DNA from: Desulfotomaculaceae bacterium
Lineage (GTDB): Bacteria > Bacillota > Desulfotomaculia > Desulfotomaculales > Pelotomaculaceae
Direction of reading: 5' to 3'
DNA: 43,629 bases
Assembly (NCBI GenBank): GCA_028709235.1
Contig: JAQVXL010000011.1
Span: 1-43,629, forward strand
The notes beneath the pieces are model-generated. The model did not search any database. It was not told the origin of the DNA and saw only the letters and a program-made list of their open reading frames with translations. A program made the position numbers and the translations under genes. Shown piece after piece: positions 23,604 to 32,906 of this stretch (position 1 is the stretch's first letter; every line of letters begins with the position of its first letter).

Positions 23604-26265
23604 ATATGTCTACCTTTTTGAAGAAGGTGGAGCAGGTATGAAAAACCTGCTGGGGGGTAAAGGCGCTAACCTGGCCGAAATGACCAACATAGGCCTTCCC
23701 GTTCCCCCCGGCATTATTATTACAACCGAGGCTTGCAAAGAATTTTCAGCAATGGGGCAAAAGTTTCCCGCCGGACTGGAAGAGCAGGTCAGAGAAAAGA
23801 TAATGACCATGGAAAGCAAGCTAGGTAAAAAATTTGGCGGCAGGGCTAACTCCCTGCTTGTTTCTGTGCGTTCCGGCGCCCCTGTTTCTATGCCCGGGAT
23901 GATGGATACCGTGCTGAACTTGGGTTTGAATGATATTACAGTGGAGGCTCTGAGTGAAAGCACCGGCAACGAACGCTTCGCCCTGGACTGCTACCGCCGC
24001 TTTATAAATATGTTTGGCGACGTGGTTATGGGCATTGAACATAGTAAGTTTGAACGAATTCTGGACCGGCAAAAAATCAAGTCCCAGGTTAACAATGATA
24101 GCCAGCTCTCGGGTCGGGAATGGCAAGAAGTCATCGCAGATTATAAAAAGCTGATTAAAAGGGAAACTGGACAGGACTTCCCACAGGATCCTATAGAGCA
24201 GCTTTTTATGACAATATACGCTGTCTTTAATTCCTGGAATAACGATCGTGCCGTAGTTTACCGGAGGATTAATAAAATCCCGGACGATCTGGGGACCGCC
24301 GTGAATATCCAGGTTATGGTATTCGGCAATATGGGCAATGACAGTGGCACCGGCGTGGCTTTTACCCGCAACCCTTCCACCGGTGAGAAAAAATTATATG
24401 GTGAATATCTGATTAACGCGCAGGGCGAGGACGTGGTGGCCGGTATCCGGACACCGCAGCCCATAGCTGCCCTGGAAAAGGATATGCCTGTTACATTCAG
24501 ACAGTTTGAAGAGATATGCAAGCTTCTGGACACACACTACCGCGATATGCAGGATATAGAGTTTACTGTTGAAAACGGCAAGTTGTGGATACTGCAGACA
24601 AGAAATGGGAAACGCACGGCCCAGGCGGCGATAAAAATTGCCGTGGATATGGTAGACGAGGGCCTCATCACCAGGGAAGAAGCAGTATTGAGGATCGAAC
24701 CGGGCCAGCTTGACCATCTCCTGCACCGCCGCATTGACCCCGCAGCAAAGCTCGACATCGTCGCCAGTGGATTACCCGCTTCTCCGGGCGCTGCTTCCGG
24801 CATGGTGGTGTTTGACGCGGACCTGGCAGAAAAGCTCGGCCAGGAAGGTAAAAAGCTGGTGCTTGTACGCACAGAGACCACCCCCGACGATATTCACGGG
24901 ATTCTGCATGCTCAGGGCATACTGACCTCAAGAGGCGGTATGACCAGTCACGCCGCAGTGGTGGCGAGGGGCATGGGCAAGCCGTGTGTATGCGGATGTG
25001 AAGCTCTTCAGATTGATTACGACAAAAATGAGTTTAAAGTCGGCGGACTGACCTTAAAGCAGGGCGATATTGTTTCTATCGACGGCTCAACAGGAAATGT
25101 TATCATCGGCGCCGTGCCGATGATTGACCCCGGACTATCTGCGGAATTTCAGCAACTCCTGGCATGGGCGGATCAAATCCGTTCCCTTGGGGTGAGGGCA
25201 AACGCGGATAAGCCGGAGGACGCCGCCAAAGCCAGGGAATTTGGCGCTGAAGGCATTGGCTTGACCAGGACAGAGCATATGTTTATGGTCCAGGAGAGGC
25301 TGCCGCTTGTACAGGAGATGATCCTGGCGGGCAGCCTGGAGGAAAGGGAAAATGCAGTTAATAAACTTCTGCCCCTGCAGCGGGAAGACTTTTATGGAAT
25401 TTTAAAAGCAATGGACGGCTATCCGGTTACCATTAGGCTGCTGGACCCGCCTCTGCACGAGTTCCTGCCGGAAGCAGAGGATTTGATGGTAGAGATTACA
25501 CGGCTGAAGCTGACCGGCGGCGATAAAACGGAAATCAAAGAAAAGGAAGAACTTCTGCGCAAGGTCAGGTCTCTTTCTGAGCACAACCCCATGCTTGGCC
25601 ACCGGGGCTGCCGCCTGGGGCTCTCCTATCCGGAAATTTACGCGATGCAGGCCAGGGCTATTTTCCAGGGTGCAGCGAAACTGGTTGAAGAAGGTTTCAA
25701 TCCAATCCCCGAAGTAGAGATACCGCTGGTCATTGAAGTGAAAGAGCTGGCACAATTGCGTGAACTGGTTGACAAAGTAGCCAGTGAAGTTGAAGAAGAC
25801 ACCGGAGTAGACTTCCAATATACTGTGGGGACTATGATCGAAATCCCCAGGGCAGCTCTGCTGGCTGATGAAGTGGCGGCGGCGGCAGATTTCTTCTCTT
25901 TCGGCACCAACGACCTGACACAGACGACTTTTGGTTTTTCCAGGGACGATGCGGAAGGAAAGTTTATGCGTACCTATCTTGACCTTAAAATACTGGCCGA
26001 TAATCCCTTTATGGTGCTCGACCGCAAGGGTGTCGGTAAACTGATGCAGATGGCGGTGGAGCTGGGCCGCCGGACCAAGCCTGACCTGCTGATCGGGATC
26101 TGTGGAGAGCACGGCGGGGAGCCTGGTTCGATCGAGTTCTGCCATAATATTGGCCTGGATTATGTCAGTTGTTCACCGTTTCGGGTGCCCATAGCGAGGC
26201 TGGCGGCCGCCCAGGCCAAGGTCAGAGCCGGCCGTACCGGCGAGCGGGACTACGGCACGCTTTAG
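23593..26265 (+). CDS. ppdK: Pyruvate, phosphate dikinase
   Basis: Interconverts pyruvate, ATP and Pi with phosphoenolpyruvate, AMP and PPi. The 890 residues cover the N-terminal ATP-grasp domain (GGKGANLAEM near the start), the swivelling phosphohistidine domain with GGMTSHAAVVARGMGKPCV (catalytic His preceded by the regulatory Thr-Ser), and the C-terminal PEP/pyruvate TIM barrel with GTNDLTQTTFGFSRDD and the GICGEHGG motif. It closes a regulator-enzyme operon. With the PPi-type phosphofructokinase at 33654 it suggests PPi-linked glycolysis. Confidence 0.98.
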   Translation: MANKYVYLFEEGGAGMKNLLGGKGANLAEMTNIGLPVPPGIIITTEACKEFSAMGQKFPAGLEEQVREKIMTMESKLGKKFGGRANSLLVSVRSGAPVSMPGMMDTVLNLGLNDITVEALSESTGNERFALDCYRRFINMFGDVVMGIEHSKFERILDRQKIKSQVNNDSQLSGREWQEVIADYKKLIKRETGQDFPQDPIEQLFMTIYAVFNSWNNDRAVVYRRINKIPDDLGTAVNIQVMVFGNMGNDSGTGVAFTRNPSTGEKKLYGEYLINAQGEDVVAGIRTPQPIAALEKDMPVTFRQFEEICKLLDTHYRDMQDIEFTVENGKLWILQTRNGKRTAQAAIKIAVDMVDEGLITREEAVLRIEPGQLDHLLHRRIDPAAKLDIVASGLPASPGAASGMVVFDADLAEKLGQEGKKLVLVRTETTPDDIHGILHAQGILTSRGGMTSHAAVVARGMGKPCVCGCEALQIDYDKNEFKVGGLTLKQGDIVSIDGSTGNVIIGAVPMIDPGLSAEFQQLLAWADQIRSLGVRANADKPEDAAKAREFGAEGIGLTRTEHMFMVQERLPLVQEMILAGSLEERENAVNKLLPLQREDFYGILKAMDGYPVTIRLLDPPLHEFLPEAEDLMVEITRLKLTGGDKTEIKEKEELLRKVRSLSEHNPMLGHRGCRLGLSYPEIYAMQARAIFQGAAKLVEEGFNPIPEVEIPLVIEVKELAQLRELVDKVASEVEEDTGVDFQYTVGTMIEIPRAALLADEVAAAADFFSFGTNDLTQTTFGFSRDDAEGKFMRTYLDLKILADNPFMVLDRKGVGKLMQMAVELGRRTKPDLLIGICGEHGGEPGSIEFCHNIGLDYVSCSPFRVPIARLAAAQAKVRAGRTGERDYGTL

Positions 26266-26282
26266 CAGTAAATAATAAGGGA

Positions 26283-26352
26283 GTGCGACAGGGGACGGTT
26301 CCCGGTTGTCGCATTCTTATAACTGTGATAGTTGAGAACCGTCCTGGCGCAC
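26283..26352. repeat. REP-like palindromic element between ppdK and thpR
   Basis: Nested inverted repeats: TGCGACA (26284-26290) with TGTCGCA (26308-26314), and GGACGGTTC (about 26293) with GAACCGTCC (about 26336), bounded by GTGCG and CGCAC. The core resembles the element after dnaK (1858-1905). It may also act as a transcript end for ppdK, although there is no T run. Confidence 0.55.
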
Positions 26353-26381
26353 TTGTCTCACTTTGAATGGAGCTGACTGTT

Positions 26382-26960
26382 TTGCGGCAGATGAGATTGT
26401 TTGTGGCAGTGAATTTTCCATTTGAAATTAAAAAAGGTATCGGCTCATTCATCCAGGATTTAAGAAAGATCAAGTCCGACTTGAAATGGGTGGAGCCTGA
26501 AAATCTCCACCTCACGGTCCAATTCCTCGGCAATGTCAGTGAAGATCAGGTTCCGGCTGTGACGGAGGCGCTTAACAGGGCTGCAGCGGGAATTGCTTCT
26601 TTTACCCTGAAGTTGAGCGGTGTCGGCGTATTTCCTTCCCGGGAAAGGCCCCGTGTCTTTTGGGCCGGCGTCGCCGGCGATACTGTGGCCCTGTTGCAAT
26701 TAAACAGCCAGATGCAGGGCGAGCTGAAGGAACTGGGTTTTGCTCCCGGAAAAAACAAATTTTCGCCCCACCTGACTTTAGCCAGGCTGCGTACGCCGGC
26801 TGGTTTTTCAGATGTTATGGGCAGAGCGGAAAAAACAGCGGAAAATAAGGTGTTTGGGTCCGCCAGAATATCGACGGTAGACCTCATGCTCAGCAAGTTG
26901 GGTTCTTGTGGGCCGCAATACTATACACTGGCCCGGGCGCCGCTGATAGGTATCCAGTGA
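26382..26960 (+). CDS. thpR: RNA 2',3'-cyclic phosphodiesterase (2'-5' RNA ligase family)
   Basis: Member of the 2H phosphoesterase superfamily, with two H-x-T motifs (HLTVQFLG, about residue 40, and HLTLARL, about 127) forming the active site. Characterised bacterial homologues open 2',3'-cyclic phosphates on RNA and can ligate tRNA halves; the in vivo role is unclear. TTG 26382 is 9 nt after GGAG; ATG 26391 (MRLFVAVNF) and ATG 26367 are alternatives. Confidence 0.9.
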   Translation: MRQMRLFVAVNFPFEIKKGIGSFIQDLRKIKSDLKWVEPENLHLTVQFLGNVSEDQVPAVTEALNRAAAGIASFTLKLSGVGVFPSRERPRVFWAGVAGDTVALLQLNSQMQGELKELGFAPGKNKFSPHLTLARLRTPAGFSDVMGRAEKTAENKVFGSARISTVDLMLSKLGSCGPQYYTLARAPLIGIQ

Positions 26961-27023
26961 GGCATATTAGGTAAATACCTGGCATAAAGTTTATTTAAAT
27001 ATGCATGAAAGTGAGTTTCGAAA

Positions 27024-27635
27024 ATGTTTATTCTAGCGTTAAATGGAAGCCCCCATAGAGAGGGAAATACTGCTTTTTTACTGAATAACGCTCTTGCGGA
27101 AATAAAGTCTGCCAGAGTTGAAACCGGCTTGCTTCAGGTTGCAGAAGGAATATATGATGCTAAAAACCCCTTTTGCCTGTACTGCAGCACGCCATGTGAC
27201 GGGAGGTGCTATAAAAACACCAAGCTGGCCGAAATGTTAGATTTGATGTGCAAAGCTGACGGCATACTCCTTGGCAGCCCGGTGTACTTTGGCACGGTTT
27301 CCGCCCAGGTCAAGTCGTTTTGGGATAAGACCAGGCTTTTAAGACGCGAAAAATATCTTATCAATGTCGTGGGCGGCGCCCTGGCCGTCGGCGGTTCCCG
27401 TTTCGGGGGTCAGGAAACGACCTTGCGCGCCCTCCAGGACATGATGTTGTGTCAGGGGATGATTGTGGTGGGTGACGCCCACCATGAGGATGATGCGGGA
27501 CATCTGGGCGCATGCGCCCAACAGCCTGCGACGGCGGATGTATCAGGGTTAGCCCGGGCCAGGATTTTGGCGAAGCATGTACTGGAGGTGGCGGAGGCCA
27601 CAGCGGGCTTGAGACAGAGAAGAGTTGTCGAATAA
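27024..27635 (+). CDS. NAD(P)H-dependent flavin oxidoreductase with Cys motif (flavodoxin-like)
   Basis: A 203-residue flavodoxin-fold protein of the NADPH-dependent FMN reductase/iron-sulfur flavoprotein group. The FMN phosphate loop is GSPHREGNT (8-16) and the flavin-side motif is SPVYFGTVSAQVKSFWDK. C51-x2-C54-x3-C58-x3-C62 could bind a [4Fe-4S] cluster, though the spacing is not that of classical Isf. It is probably an electron-transfer or quinone/metal reductase; partner unknown. It stands alone and has its own terminator. Confidence 0.85.
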   Translation: MFILALNGSPHREGNTAFLLNNALAEIKSARVETGLLQVAEGIYDAKNPFCLYCSTPCDGRCYKNTKLAEMLDLMCKADGILLGSPVYFGTVSAQVKSFWDKTRLLRREKYLINVVGGALAVGGSRFGGQETTLRALQDMMLCQGMIVVGDAHHEDDAGHLGACAQQPATADVSGLARARILAKHVLEVAEATAGLRQRRVVE

Positions 27636-27638
27636 TAT

Positions 27639-27674
27639 ACCCCGGCGGCTTATGGTGCGCCGGGGTTTTTCTTT
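27639..27674 (+). terminator. Intrinsic terminator
   Basis: A 9-bp stem ACCCCGGCG (27639-27647) and CGCCGGGGT (27658-27666), a 10-nt loop, then TTTTCTTTT. It lies 4 nt after the flavin reductase stop. Confidence 0.93.
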
Positions 27675-27763
27675 TGTAAATAGAATATTTGCGGCAGGAT
27701 TACAGACCTTGTGAGTAGAATGTTTTTTAACCATTTTAAATCCGGATAGGACGGTGGTTTTAA

Positions 27764-28765
27764 ATGGACATCCGCTCTCGTGCCGAGGAATTGGAACGCC
27801 GGATTTTATCTTCCCGCGCCTGTTTGAGCAGCGCCAGCCGCGGCCGGCTGCTGAAGGAAGAGGAATGCAGCGTGCGCACCGCTTTCCAGCGCGACCGGGA
27901 CAGGATCATACATTCAAAAAGCTACAGGCGTCTTAAACATAAGACGCAGGTCTTTATCATTCCGGAGGGCGACCATTACCGCACCAGGCTTACACATACT
28001 ATGGAAGTGGCTCAAATTGCCCGGACAGTGGCCAGGGCGCTGCAGCTTAACGAGGACCTGGTCGAAGCGGTGGCTCTGGGCCATGACCTCGGCCACACAC
28101 CCTTTGGGCACGCCGGTGAAAAAGCACTGGACAATGTATTTAAGCCTGGTTTCAAACACAATGTACAGAGCCTCAGGGTGGTAGACTTTCTGGAAGGCGG
28201 GAGGGGTCTTAACCTGACCTGGGAAGTAAGAGATGGTATTTTAAACCACACCGGCCCGGAAATCCCGTCTACCCTGGAAGGACAGATCGTCAGATTTGCC
28301 GACCGGGTTGCTTATATTAACCATGATATTGACGATGCGATCCGGGGAGGGATAATCACGGTGGAGCAGATCCCGGCTGAATGTCTGGCGGTCCTGGGCC
28401 AAGAACACAGGGATAGGATCAATACAATGGTGCTGGATCTGATCCATACAAACCTGGATGGAACTGTTAAAATTAGAATGAGTCCTTCTATCCAGGCTGC
28501 TACCGAAAAGCTGAGAAATTTTATGTTCGATGCTGTTTATATCGGCTCGGAGGCAAAGCGGGATGAGAGTAAAGCTTGTCATGTGGTGCAAAACTTGTAT
28601 AGACACTTCACGGAACATGCCGAACTCCTCCCGTCTGAATACCGGCAGCGCGCCGGTGGGGAAAATATCGACAGGGCGGTTTGCGATTATATAGCCGGGA
28701 TGACGGACAACTTCGCCATACGGATATATCAGCGTTACTTCTTGCCGCTGCCGTGGATGTTTTAG
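27764..28765 (+). CDS. dgt: dGTP triphosphohydrolase-like protein (HD domain)
   Basis: A 333-residue HD-domain dNTP triphosphohydrolase that releases PPPi from dNTPs. The metal-binding residues lie in LTHTMEVAQIAR and GHDLGHTPFGHAGE, with FADRVAYINHDIDDA further on. The shorter type found in Firmicutes upstream of dnaG lacks the insertions of E. coli Dgt. The product may help set dNTP pools for replication, as its link to dnaG-sigA suggests (inference). Confidence 0.93.
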   Translation: MDIRSRAEELERRILSSRACLSSASRGRLLKEEECSVRTAFQRDRDRIIHSKSYRRLKHKTQVFIIPEGDHYRTRLTHTMEVAQIARTVARALQLNEDLVEAVALGHDLGHTPFGHAGEKALDNVFKPGFKHNVQSLRVVDFLEGGRGLNLTWEVRDGILNHTGPEIPSTLEGQIVRFADRVAYINHDIDDAIRGGIITVEQIPAECLAVLGQEHRDRINTMVLDLIHTNLDGTVKIRMSPSIQAATEKLRNFMFDAVYIGSEAKRDESKACHVVQNLYRHFTEHAELLPSEYRQRAGGENIDRAVCDYIAGMTDNFAIRIYQRYFLPLPWMF

Positions 28766-28957
28766 GTCAAAGACGTCATTTGTTATTCATGCAAATATTG
28801 TCGAAAAAAAGGATAATTAATAGAAACGGCGAATTCGTCTGTTAATAAATGCATTTTATGTTGGGATAACTAATAACAATTTGCGGAAGGACAAAAAAAA
28901 TATTTGTTGAACTGCTTTACTATTACAGGACTTATTGAAGAAGAAGGGTGATCTAAG

Positions 28958-30847
28958 GTGGGCTTTATTCCCGATGAGGTTATTGAAACAGTCCGCCAAC
29001 GTTCAGATATTTTGTATGTAATATCCCGTTATGTTCAACTTAAGAAAAAAGGGAAAAGCTATACGGGGTTATGTCCCTTTCATGATGATCGTACGCCTTC
29101 ATTCACTGTTACACCCGGAAAGCAAATTTTCCACTGTTTCGGGTGTAATGTCGGCGGCGATGTTTTTAAATTTTTGATGTTAAAAGAAAACCTGACCTTC
29201 TCTGAAGCTGTTAAAACACTGGCTGAACAGGCAGGGATAGTCCTTCCCGCAGATGATAATCCGGCTGCTCGTAAAAGAGACGCCAAACGGGAGAGATTAA
29301 AAAAGGCCAATAATCTGGCCAAAGATTTCTTTATTAACAACTTGCAGCACCAAGAAGCAGCCGCAGCCAAGCACTATTTGCAGGGGCGGGGGCTTTCACC
29401 GGAGGTACTGGAAGGTTTTCAAATAGGATTTGCCCTGCCCGGATGGCAGTCATTATTGGATTACCTGGGCAAAAAAGGTTGCCGGCAGCAGGATCTAGTG
29501 GAGGCCGGCCTGGCAGTTAGCGGAGAAACCGGCAGGTGCTATGACCGCTTTCGCAACCGGATTATGTTTCCCATCTGGGATGCCGCCGGCCGGATAGTCG
29601 GCTTTGGGGGCAGAGTTCTTGATGATACTCTTCCCAAGTACCTGAACAGCCCTGAAACACCTTTTTTTAGCAAAGGCCGGACGCTATATGGACTGTATCA
29701 AGCCCGGCAGTCTATCAGAGAAAAAAACTGCGTTATTGTTGTTGAAGGCTATATGGATGTGATCACCGCCCACCAGTACGGGATTACAAATACGGTAGCC
29801 TCCCTCGGCACCGCTCTTACTGTGGAACACGGGCGGCTGTTGCTGAACCACAGCCGGAATGTGATATTTGCTTATGACGCTGACGCGGCCGGTGTAGCGG
29901 CTACCATCCGGGGGTTGGATATTTTGCAGGAACTGGGCTGCGAGGTGAGCGTGGTAAGCATCCCCGACGGAAAAGACCCCGATGATTTCTTGAGGCGGTA
30001 CGGCGTCGAACCCTGGGAGGAATTAATCAGACGCGCGGCTTCCTTAATTGAGTACAAACTGCAGTATGCCGCCGGGAAAAGGACTATCAAGACAGTAACA
30101 GAAAAATTAGAGGTTATGCGCCAGGTTTTTCCCGACCTGGCGGCAAAGGGTGGGGTTGAAAAGGAAGAGGGTTTGAAAAAGATTGCCCGCACGCTGAATC
30201 TAAGTTGGGATACAGTAGCGGGAGAATTAAAGAGATTTGAGGAAAATTTAAGTAAGAAATGGATATATCCGGATAAAATTGCTAAAAACATACATACTAT
30301 TATAAGAAAAGAGAAAAAAATGGATGCTAGGGAGAAGTCTGAATCAATTCTCTTGCGGCTGGTTTTGGATGATCCTTCTTTAGGGGAAACAATTCTGGCC
30401 GAAATAGGCGAAATTCCATTTAAAAACGATAATTATCAAAGGATATTTATGAATTGTCTTGAATTATATAAAAGTCCAGGTTATCGCCCTGAGGGATTGT
30501 TCAACATACTGGATAATGATGATCAAAACTTGTTAAGTAAATTGTTAACACTGGATATTCCAGGAGAAAATCCTGTTAATATAATGAAATGCTATATTGC
30601 CTCTATTAAGCGGTGTATCCGCCAGGAGCGGAGGGAAGGGATCCTGGAGGAAATTAAGGAATTAGAAAAGTCCGGCAACAACATGCTATATAATGATCTA
30701 CTGCGTGAACTTGTTTATCTGAAGGGCATAGATGAAGCTGAGAAGGCAGGCAATTCAGAACGTACTGTCGAATTAATGGTTGATTGCAAGAAGTTTTTTA
30801 ATATTAATAACGGGGATCACCGCGGAGAGGGGAGGGGTAATATTTGA
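28958..30847 (+). CDS. dnaG: DNA primase
   Basis: Synthesises RNA primers for lagging-strand replication. The N-terminal CHCC zinc finger is C39-x2-H42 ... C60-x2-C63. The TOPRIM core ([17 protein letters not shown]) is intact, and a C-terminal DnaB-helicase-binding domain follows (about 450-600). The 629 residues are slightly long through the Lys-rich linker. GTG 28958 is preceded by AAGAAGGG. Its end overlaps sigA by 4 nt, the macromolecular synthesis operon arrangement. Confidence 0.97.
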   Translation: MGFIPDEVIETVRQRSDILYVISRYVQLKKKGKSYTGLCPFHDDRTPSFTVTPGKQIFHCFGCNVGGDVFKFLMLKENLTFSEAVKTLAEQAGIVLPADDNPAARKRDAKRERLKKANNLAKDFFINNLQHQEAAAAKHYLQGRGLSPEVLEGFQIGFALPGWQSLLDYLGKKGCRQQDLVEAGLAVSGETGRCYDRFRNRIMFPIWDAAGRIVGFGGRVLDDTLPKYLNSPETPFFSKGRTLYGLYQARQSIREKNCVIVVEGYMDVITAHQYGITNTVASLGTALTVEHGRLLLNHSRNVIFAYDADAAGVAATIRGLDILQELGCEVSVVSIPDGKDPDDFLRRYGVEPWEELIRRAASLIEYKLQYAAGKRTIKTVTEKLEVMRQVFPDLAAKGGVEKEEGLKKIARTLNLSWDTVAGELKRFEENLSKKWIYPDKIAKNIHTIIRKEKKMDAREKSESILLRLVLDDPSLGETILAEIGEIPFKNDNYQRIFMNCLELYKSPGYRPEGLFNILDNDDQNLLSKLLTLDIPGENPVNIMKCYIASIKRCIRQERREGILEEIKELEKSGNNMLYNDLLRELVYLKGIDEAEKAGNSERTVELMVDCKKFFNINNGDHRGEGRGNI

Positions 30848-31947
30848 GTGAAGTGATTGTTTCTGAAGGAGTAAGGGAATTAATTGAGAAAGGGAAAAAA
30901 CGCGGTATCCTGACGTACAATGAAATTATGGATAGTCTGCAGGGGTTCGACCTTACGCCTGAACAGATAGACGAAATTTATGAGAAACTGGCAACCTTGG
31001 GCATCGAAGTCGTTCAGGAGGCCACCGACCTTGAACCACTGAAAAGCGCCACACTGGAATCATCAAATGAAGAAACGGAATCAGAATCCGAAGTTGATCT
31101 GGCGGTGCCTGAAGGTGTTGGCATCGATGATCCCGTGCGCATGTATTTGAAAGAGATAGGCCGCGTACCTCTTCTTACACCGGAAGAGGAAGTGGATCTG
31201 GCCATGCGCATGGAGGCAGGGGAGGAGGAAGCAAAAAGAAAGCTGGCTGAGGCTAACTTGAGGCTGGTTGTCAGTATCGCCAAGCGTTATGTAGGCCGCG
31301 GAATGTTGTTCCTGGACCTGATCCAGGAAGGAAACCTTGGCCTGATCAAGGCTGTTGAAAAATTTGATTACCGCAAGGGATATAAATTTAGCACTTATGC
31401 CACGTGGTGGATCCGCCAGGCGATTACCAGGGCTATAGCAGACCAGGCCAGGACCATCAGGATTCCGGTGCATATGGTTGAAACTATAAACAAGCTGATC
31501 AGGGTACAAAGGCAGTTGCTGCAGGAATTGGGACGCGAGCCGGGTCCCGAGGAAATTGCCAAGGAGATGAATATTTCCGAGGAGAAAGTCAGAGAAATAC
31601 AGAAGATAGCCCAGGAGCCGGTATCATTGGAAACACCGATTGGTGAAGAAGAAGACTCTCACCTGGGTGATTTTATTGAGGACCACGATGCCAGAGCGCC
31701 TGCAGAAGAAGCTTCTTTTACATTACTGCGCGAGCAACTGGATGAAGTGCTAAAAACTCTGACAGACCGAGAGCAAAGAGTGTTGCGTCTGCGCTTTGGC
31801 CTGGACGACGGCCGCGCCCGCACCCTGGAAGAAGTGGGGCAGAAGTTCGGCGTTACTCGGGAGCGGATCAGGCAGATTGAAGCCAAAACTCTCCGCAAGC
31901 TGAGGCATCCCAGTCGCAGCAAAAAATTAAAAGACTATCTGGATTAA
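30844..31947 (+). CDS. sigA: RNA polymerase primary sigma factor SigA/RpoD
   Basis: Housekeeping sigma factor, 367 residues. Region 1.1-like N-terminus (about 1-75), region 1.2 ([12 protein letters not shown]), region 2 with the -10 recognition helix ([17 protein letters not shown]), region 3 ([12 protein letters not shown]) and region 4.2 HTH ([21 protein letters not shown]) are all visible. TTG 30844 is preceded by GGAGAGGGGAGGGG within dnaG, so translation is coupled to primase. Confidence 0.98.
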   Translation: MSEVIVSEGVRELIEKGKKRGILTYNEIMDSLQGFDLTPEQIDEIYEKLATLGIEVVQEATDLEPLKSATLESSNEETESESEVDLAVPEGVGIDDPVRMYLKEIGRVPLLTPEEEVDLAMRMEAGEEEAKRKLAEANLRLVVSIAKRYVGRGMLFLDLIQEGNLGLIKAVEKFDYRKGYKFSTYATWWIRQAITRAIADQARTIRIPVHMVETINKLIRVQRQLLQELGREPGPEEIAKEMNISEEKVREIQKIAQEPVSLETPIGEEEDSHLGDFIEDHDARAPAEEASFTLLREQLDEVLKTLTDREQRVLRLRFGLDDGRARTLEEVGQKFGVTRERIRQIEAKTLRKLRHPSRSKKLKDYLD

Positions 31948-31965
31948 ATTATTAGTAATGAATCA

Positions 31966-31994
31966 TTGACGTCGGGCACAAAGTATCGTATAAT
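31966..31994 (+). promoter_or_regulatory. Strong sigma-A promoter of the tRNA cluster
   Basis: TTGACG (31966-31971), 17-nt spacer, TATAAT (31989-31994), about 18 nt before tRNA-Asn. An imperfect inverted repeat, GGCACAAAGT (31975-31984) and ACTTTTGTGCC (31996-32006), brackets the -10 box. Confidence 0.85.
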
Positions 31995-32011
31995 AACTTT
32001 TGTGCCGATGT

Positions 32012-32086
32012 TCCTCGATAGCTCAACGGTAGAGCAACCGGCTGTTAACCGGTAGGTTGTAGGTTCGAATCCTACTCGGGGAGCCA
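32012..32086 (+). tRNA. tRNA-Asn (GTT)
   Basis: Cloverleaf with acceptor TCCTCGA/TCGGGGA (including G-U pairs), D arm GCTC..GAGC, anticodon GTT at 32044-32046, T loop GGTTCGAATCC, and an encoded CCA end. Confidence 0.95.
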
Positions 32087-32092
32087 AATTTT

Positions 32093-32167
32093 GGGCCCAT
32101 AGCTCAATGGTAGAGCATCCGGCTCATAACCGGCTGGTTCCAGGTTCGAATCCTGGTGGGCCCACCA
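32093..32167 (+). tRNA. tRNA with CAT anticodon (elongator Met, possibly Ile2)
   Basis: Perfect acceptor GGGCCCA/TGGGCCC, anticodon CAT at 32125-32127 in loop CTCATAA, T arm GGTTCGAATCC, encoded CCA. CAT may be Met or a lysidine-modified Ile2; the Asn-Met-Glu-Val order common in clostridia favours Met. The lack of an unpaired 5' base argues against initiator tRNA. Confidence 0.92.
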
Positions 32168-32201
32168 GTTGAGAGGCGAGAAGTCAGAAGTTCGAATAGA
32201 A

Positions 32202-32224
32202 GGAATTGCCCTAGGGCCAATTCC
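32202..32224. repeat. Near-perfect palindrome in the spacer between tRNA-CAT and tRNA-Glu
   Basis: GGAATTG and CAATTCC flank CCCTAGGGC, giving a 23-nt palindrome with a one-base asymmetry. The 80-nt spacer is much longer than the 5-6 nt between the other tRNAs and may hold an RNA processing hairpin or a decayed repeat. Confidence 0.5.
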
Positions 32225-32247
32225 AACAATCATCGAACATCGAATAT

Positions 32248-32323
32248 GGCCCCTTGGTCAAGCGGTTTAAGACACCGCCCTTTCACGGCGGTAACACGGG
32301 TTCGAATCCCGTAGGGGTCACCA
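32248..32323 (+). tRNA. tRNA-Glu (TTC)
   Basis: Acceptor GGCCCCT/AGGGGTC with one G-U pair, anticodon TTC at 32282-32284, T arm GGTTCGAATCC, encoded CCA. Confidence 0.95.
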
Positions 32324-32328
32324 TATAT

Positions 32329-32404
<76 letters not shown>

Positions 32405-32406
32405 CT

Positions 32407-32449
32407 AAAGCTTTAGCAGCGAAAGAGTTTCGGTGCTAAAGCTTTTTTT
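32407..32449 (+). terminator. Intrinsic terminator of the tRNA operon
   Basis: AAAGCTTTAGCA (32407-32418) pairs perfectly with TGCTAAAGCTTT (32434-32445), with further pairing inside the loop (CGAAA/TTTCG), followed by TTTTTTTG. Confidence 0.93.
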
Positions 32450-32906
32450 GTTTCCCAAAAAGAAATCTGTTTCTATTCCTGTTTTGTATACCAATCCTTC
32501 AGTGCCGTGCATTTAACTGGTACAATGTGGTGTCTATAAGAAATTTGGCGCAAGCAGTAAAAGACCGGTAACTGGAATTATGCTTTGCTTGCTGCTATCT
32601 CTGCGCCAACAAATCAGCCTGAATGGAGTTCCATTACTGATTACCATGTGACATATCTTAAACTCTATGATATATTTTAATTATTTTTGCATTTCATTTA
32701 AAGGATATTGCCGACCGACGACCTGGAAATTTTTTAAGGATCCTGCTCCAAACAATGAACATCGAAGATCCTCTAATACCATCCTTCGGTTGAATAATTT
32801 TAATTTTTACTATATACTCCAATTAGGTCCTAAGAAGGAAGTGATAATGCCTAACTGATAAGTTATAAAAAAAGAGGTAATAAAGTAAAAGGAGAATTAA
32901 GAATAT
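32450..32906 (+). other. 457-nt non-coding leader/intergenic region before ctc
   Basis: No convincing gene; a 63-codon frame at 32667-32858 lacks a ribosome binding site and family features. The stretch holds a hairpin with ends TTGGCGCA (32545-32552) and TGCGCCAA (32602-32609), and is AT-rich after 32640. It may contain the promoter and a structured leader of ctc; no known riboswitch was recognised. Confidence 0.5.

Noticed and set aside
25402-26145. 247-codon minus-strand frame under ppdK
   Set aside because: Antisense of the intact PPDK C-terminal domain, caused by codon bias.
32667-32858. 63-codon frame upstream of ctc
   Set aside because: AT-rich, no ribosome binding site, no recognisable feature.
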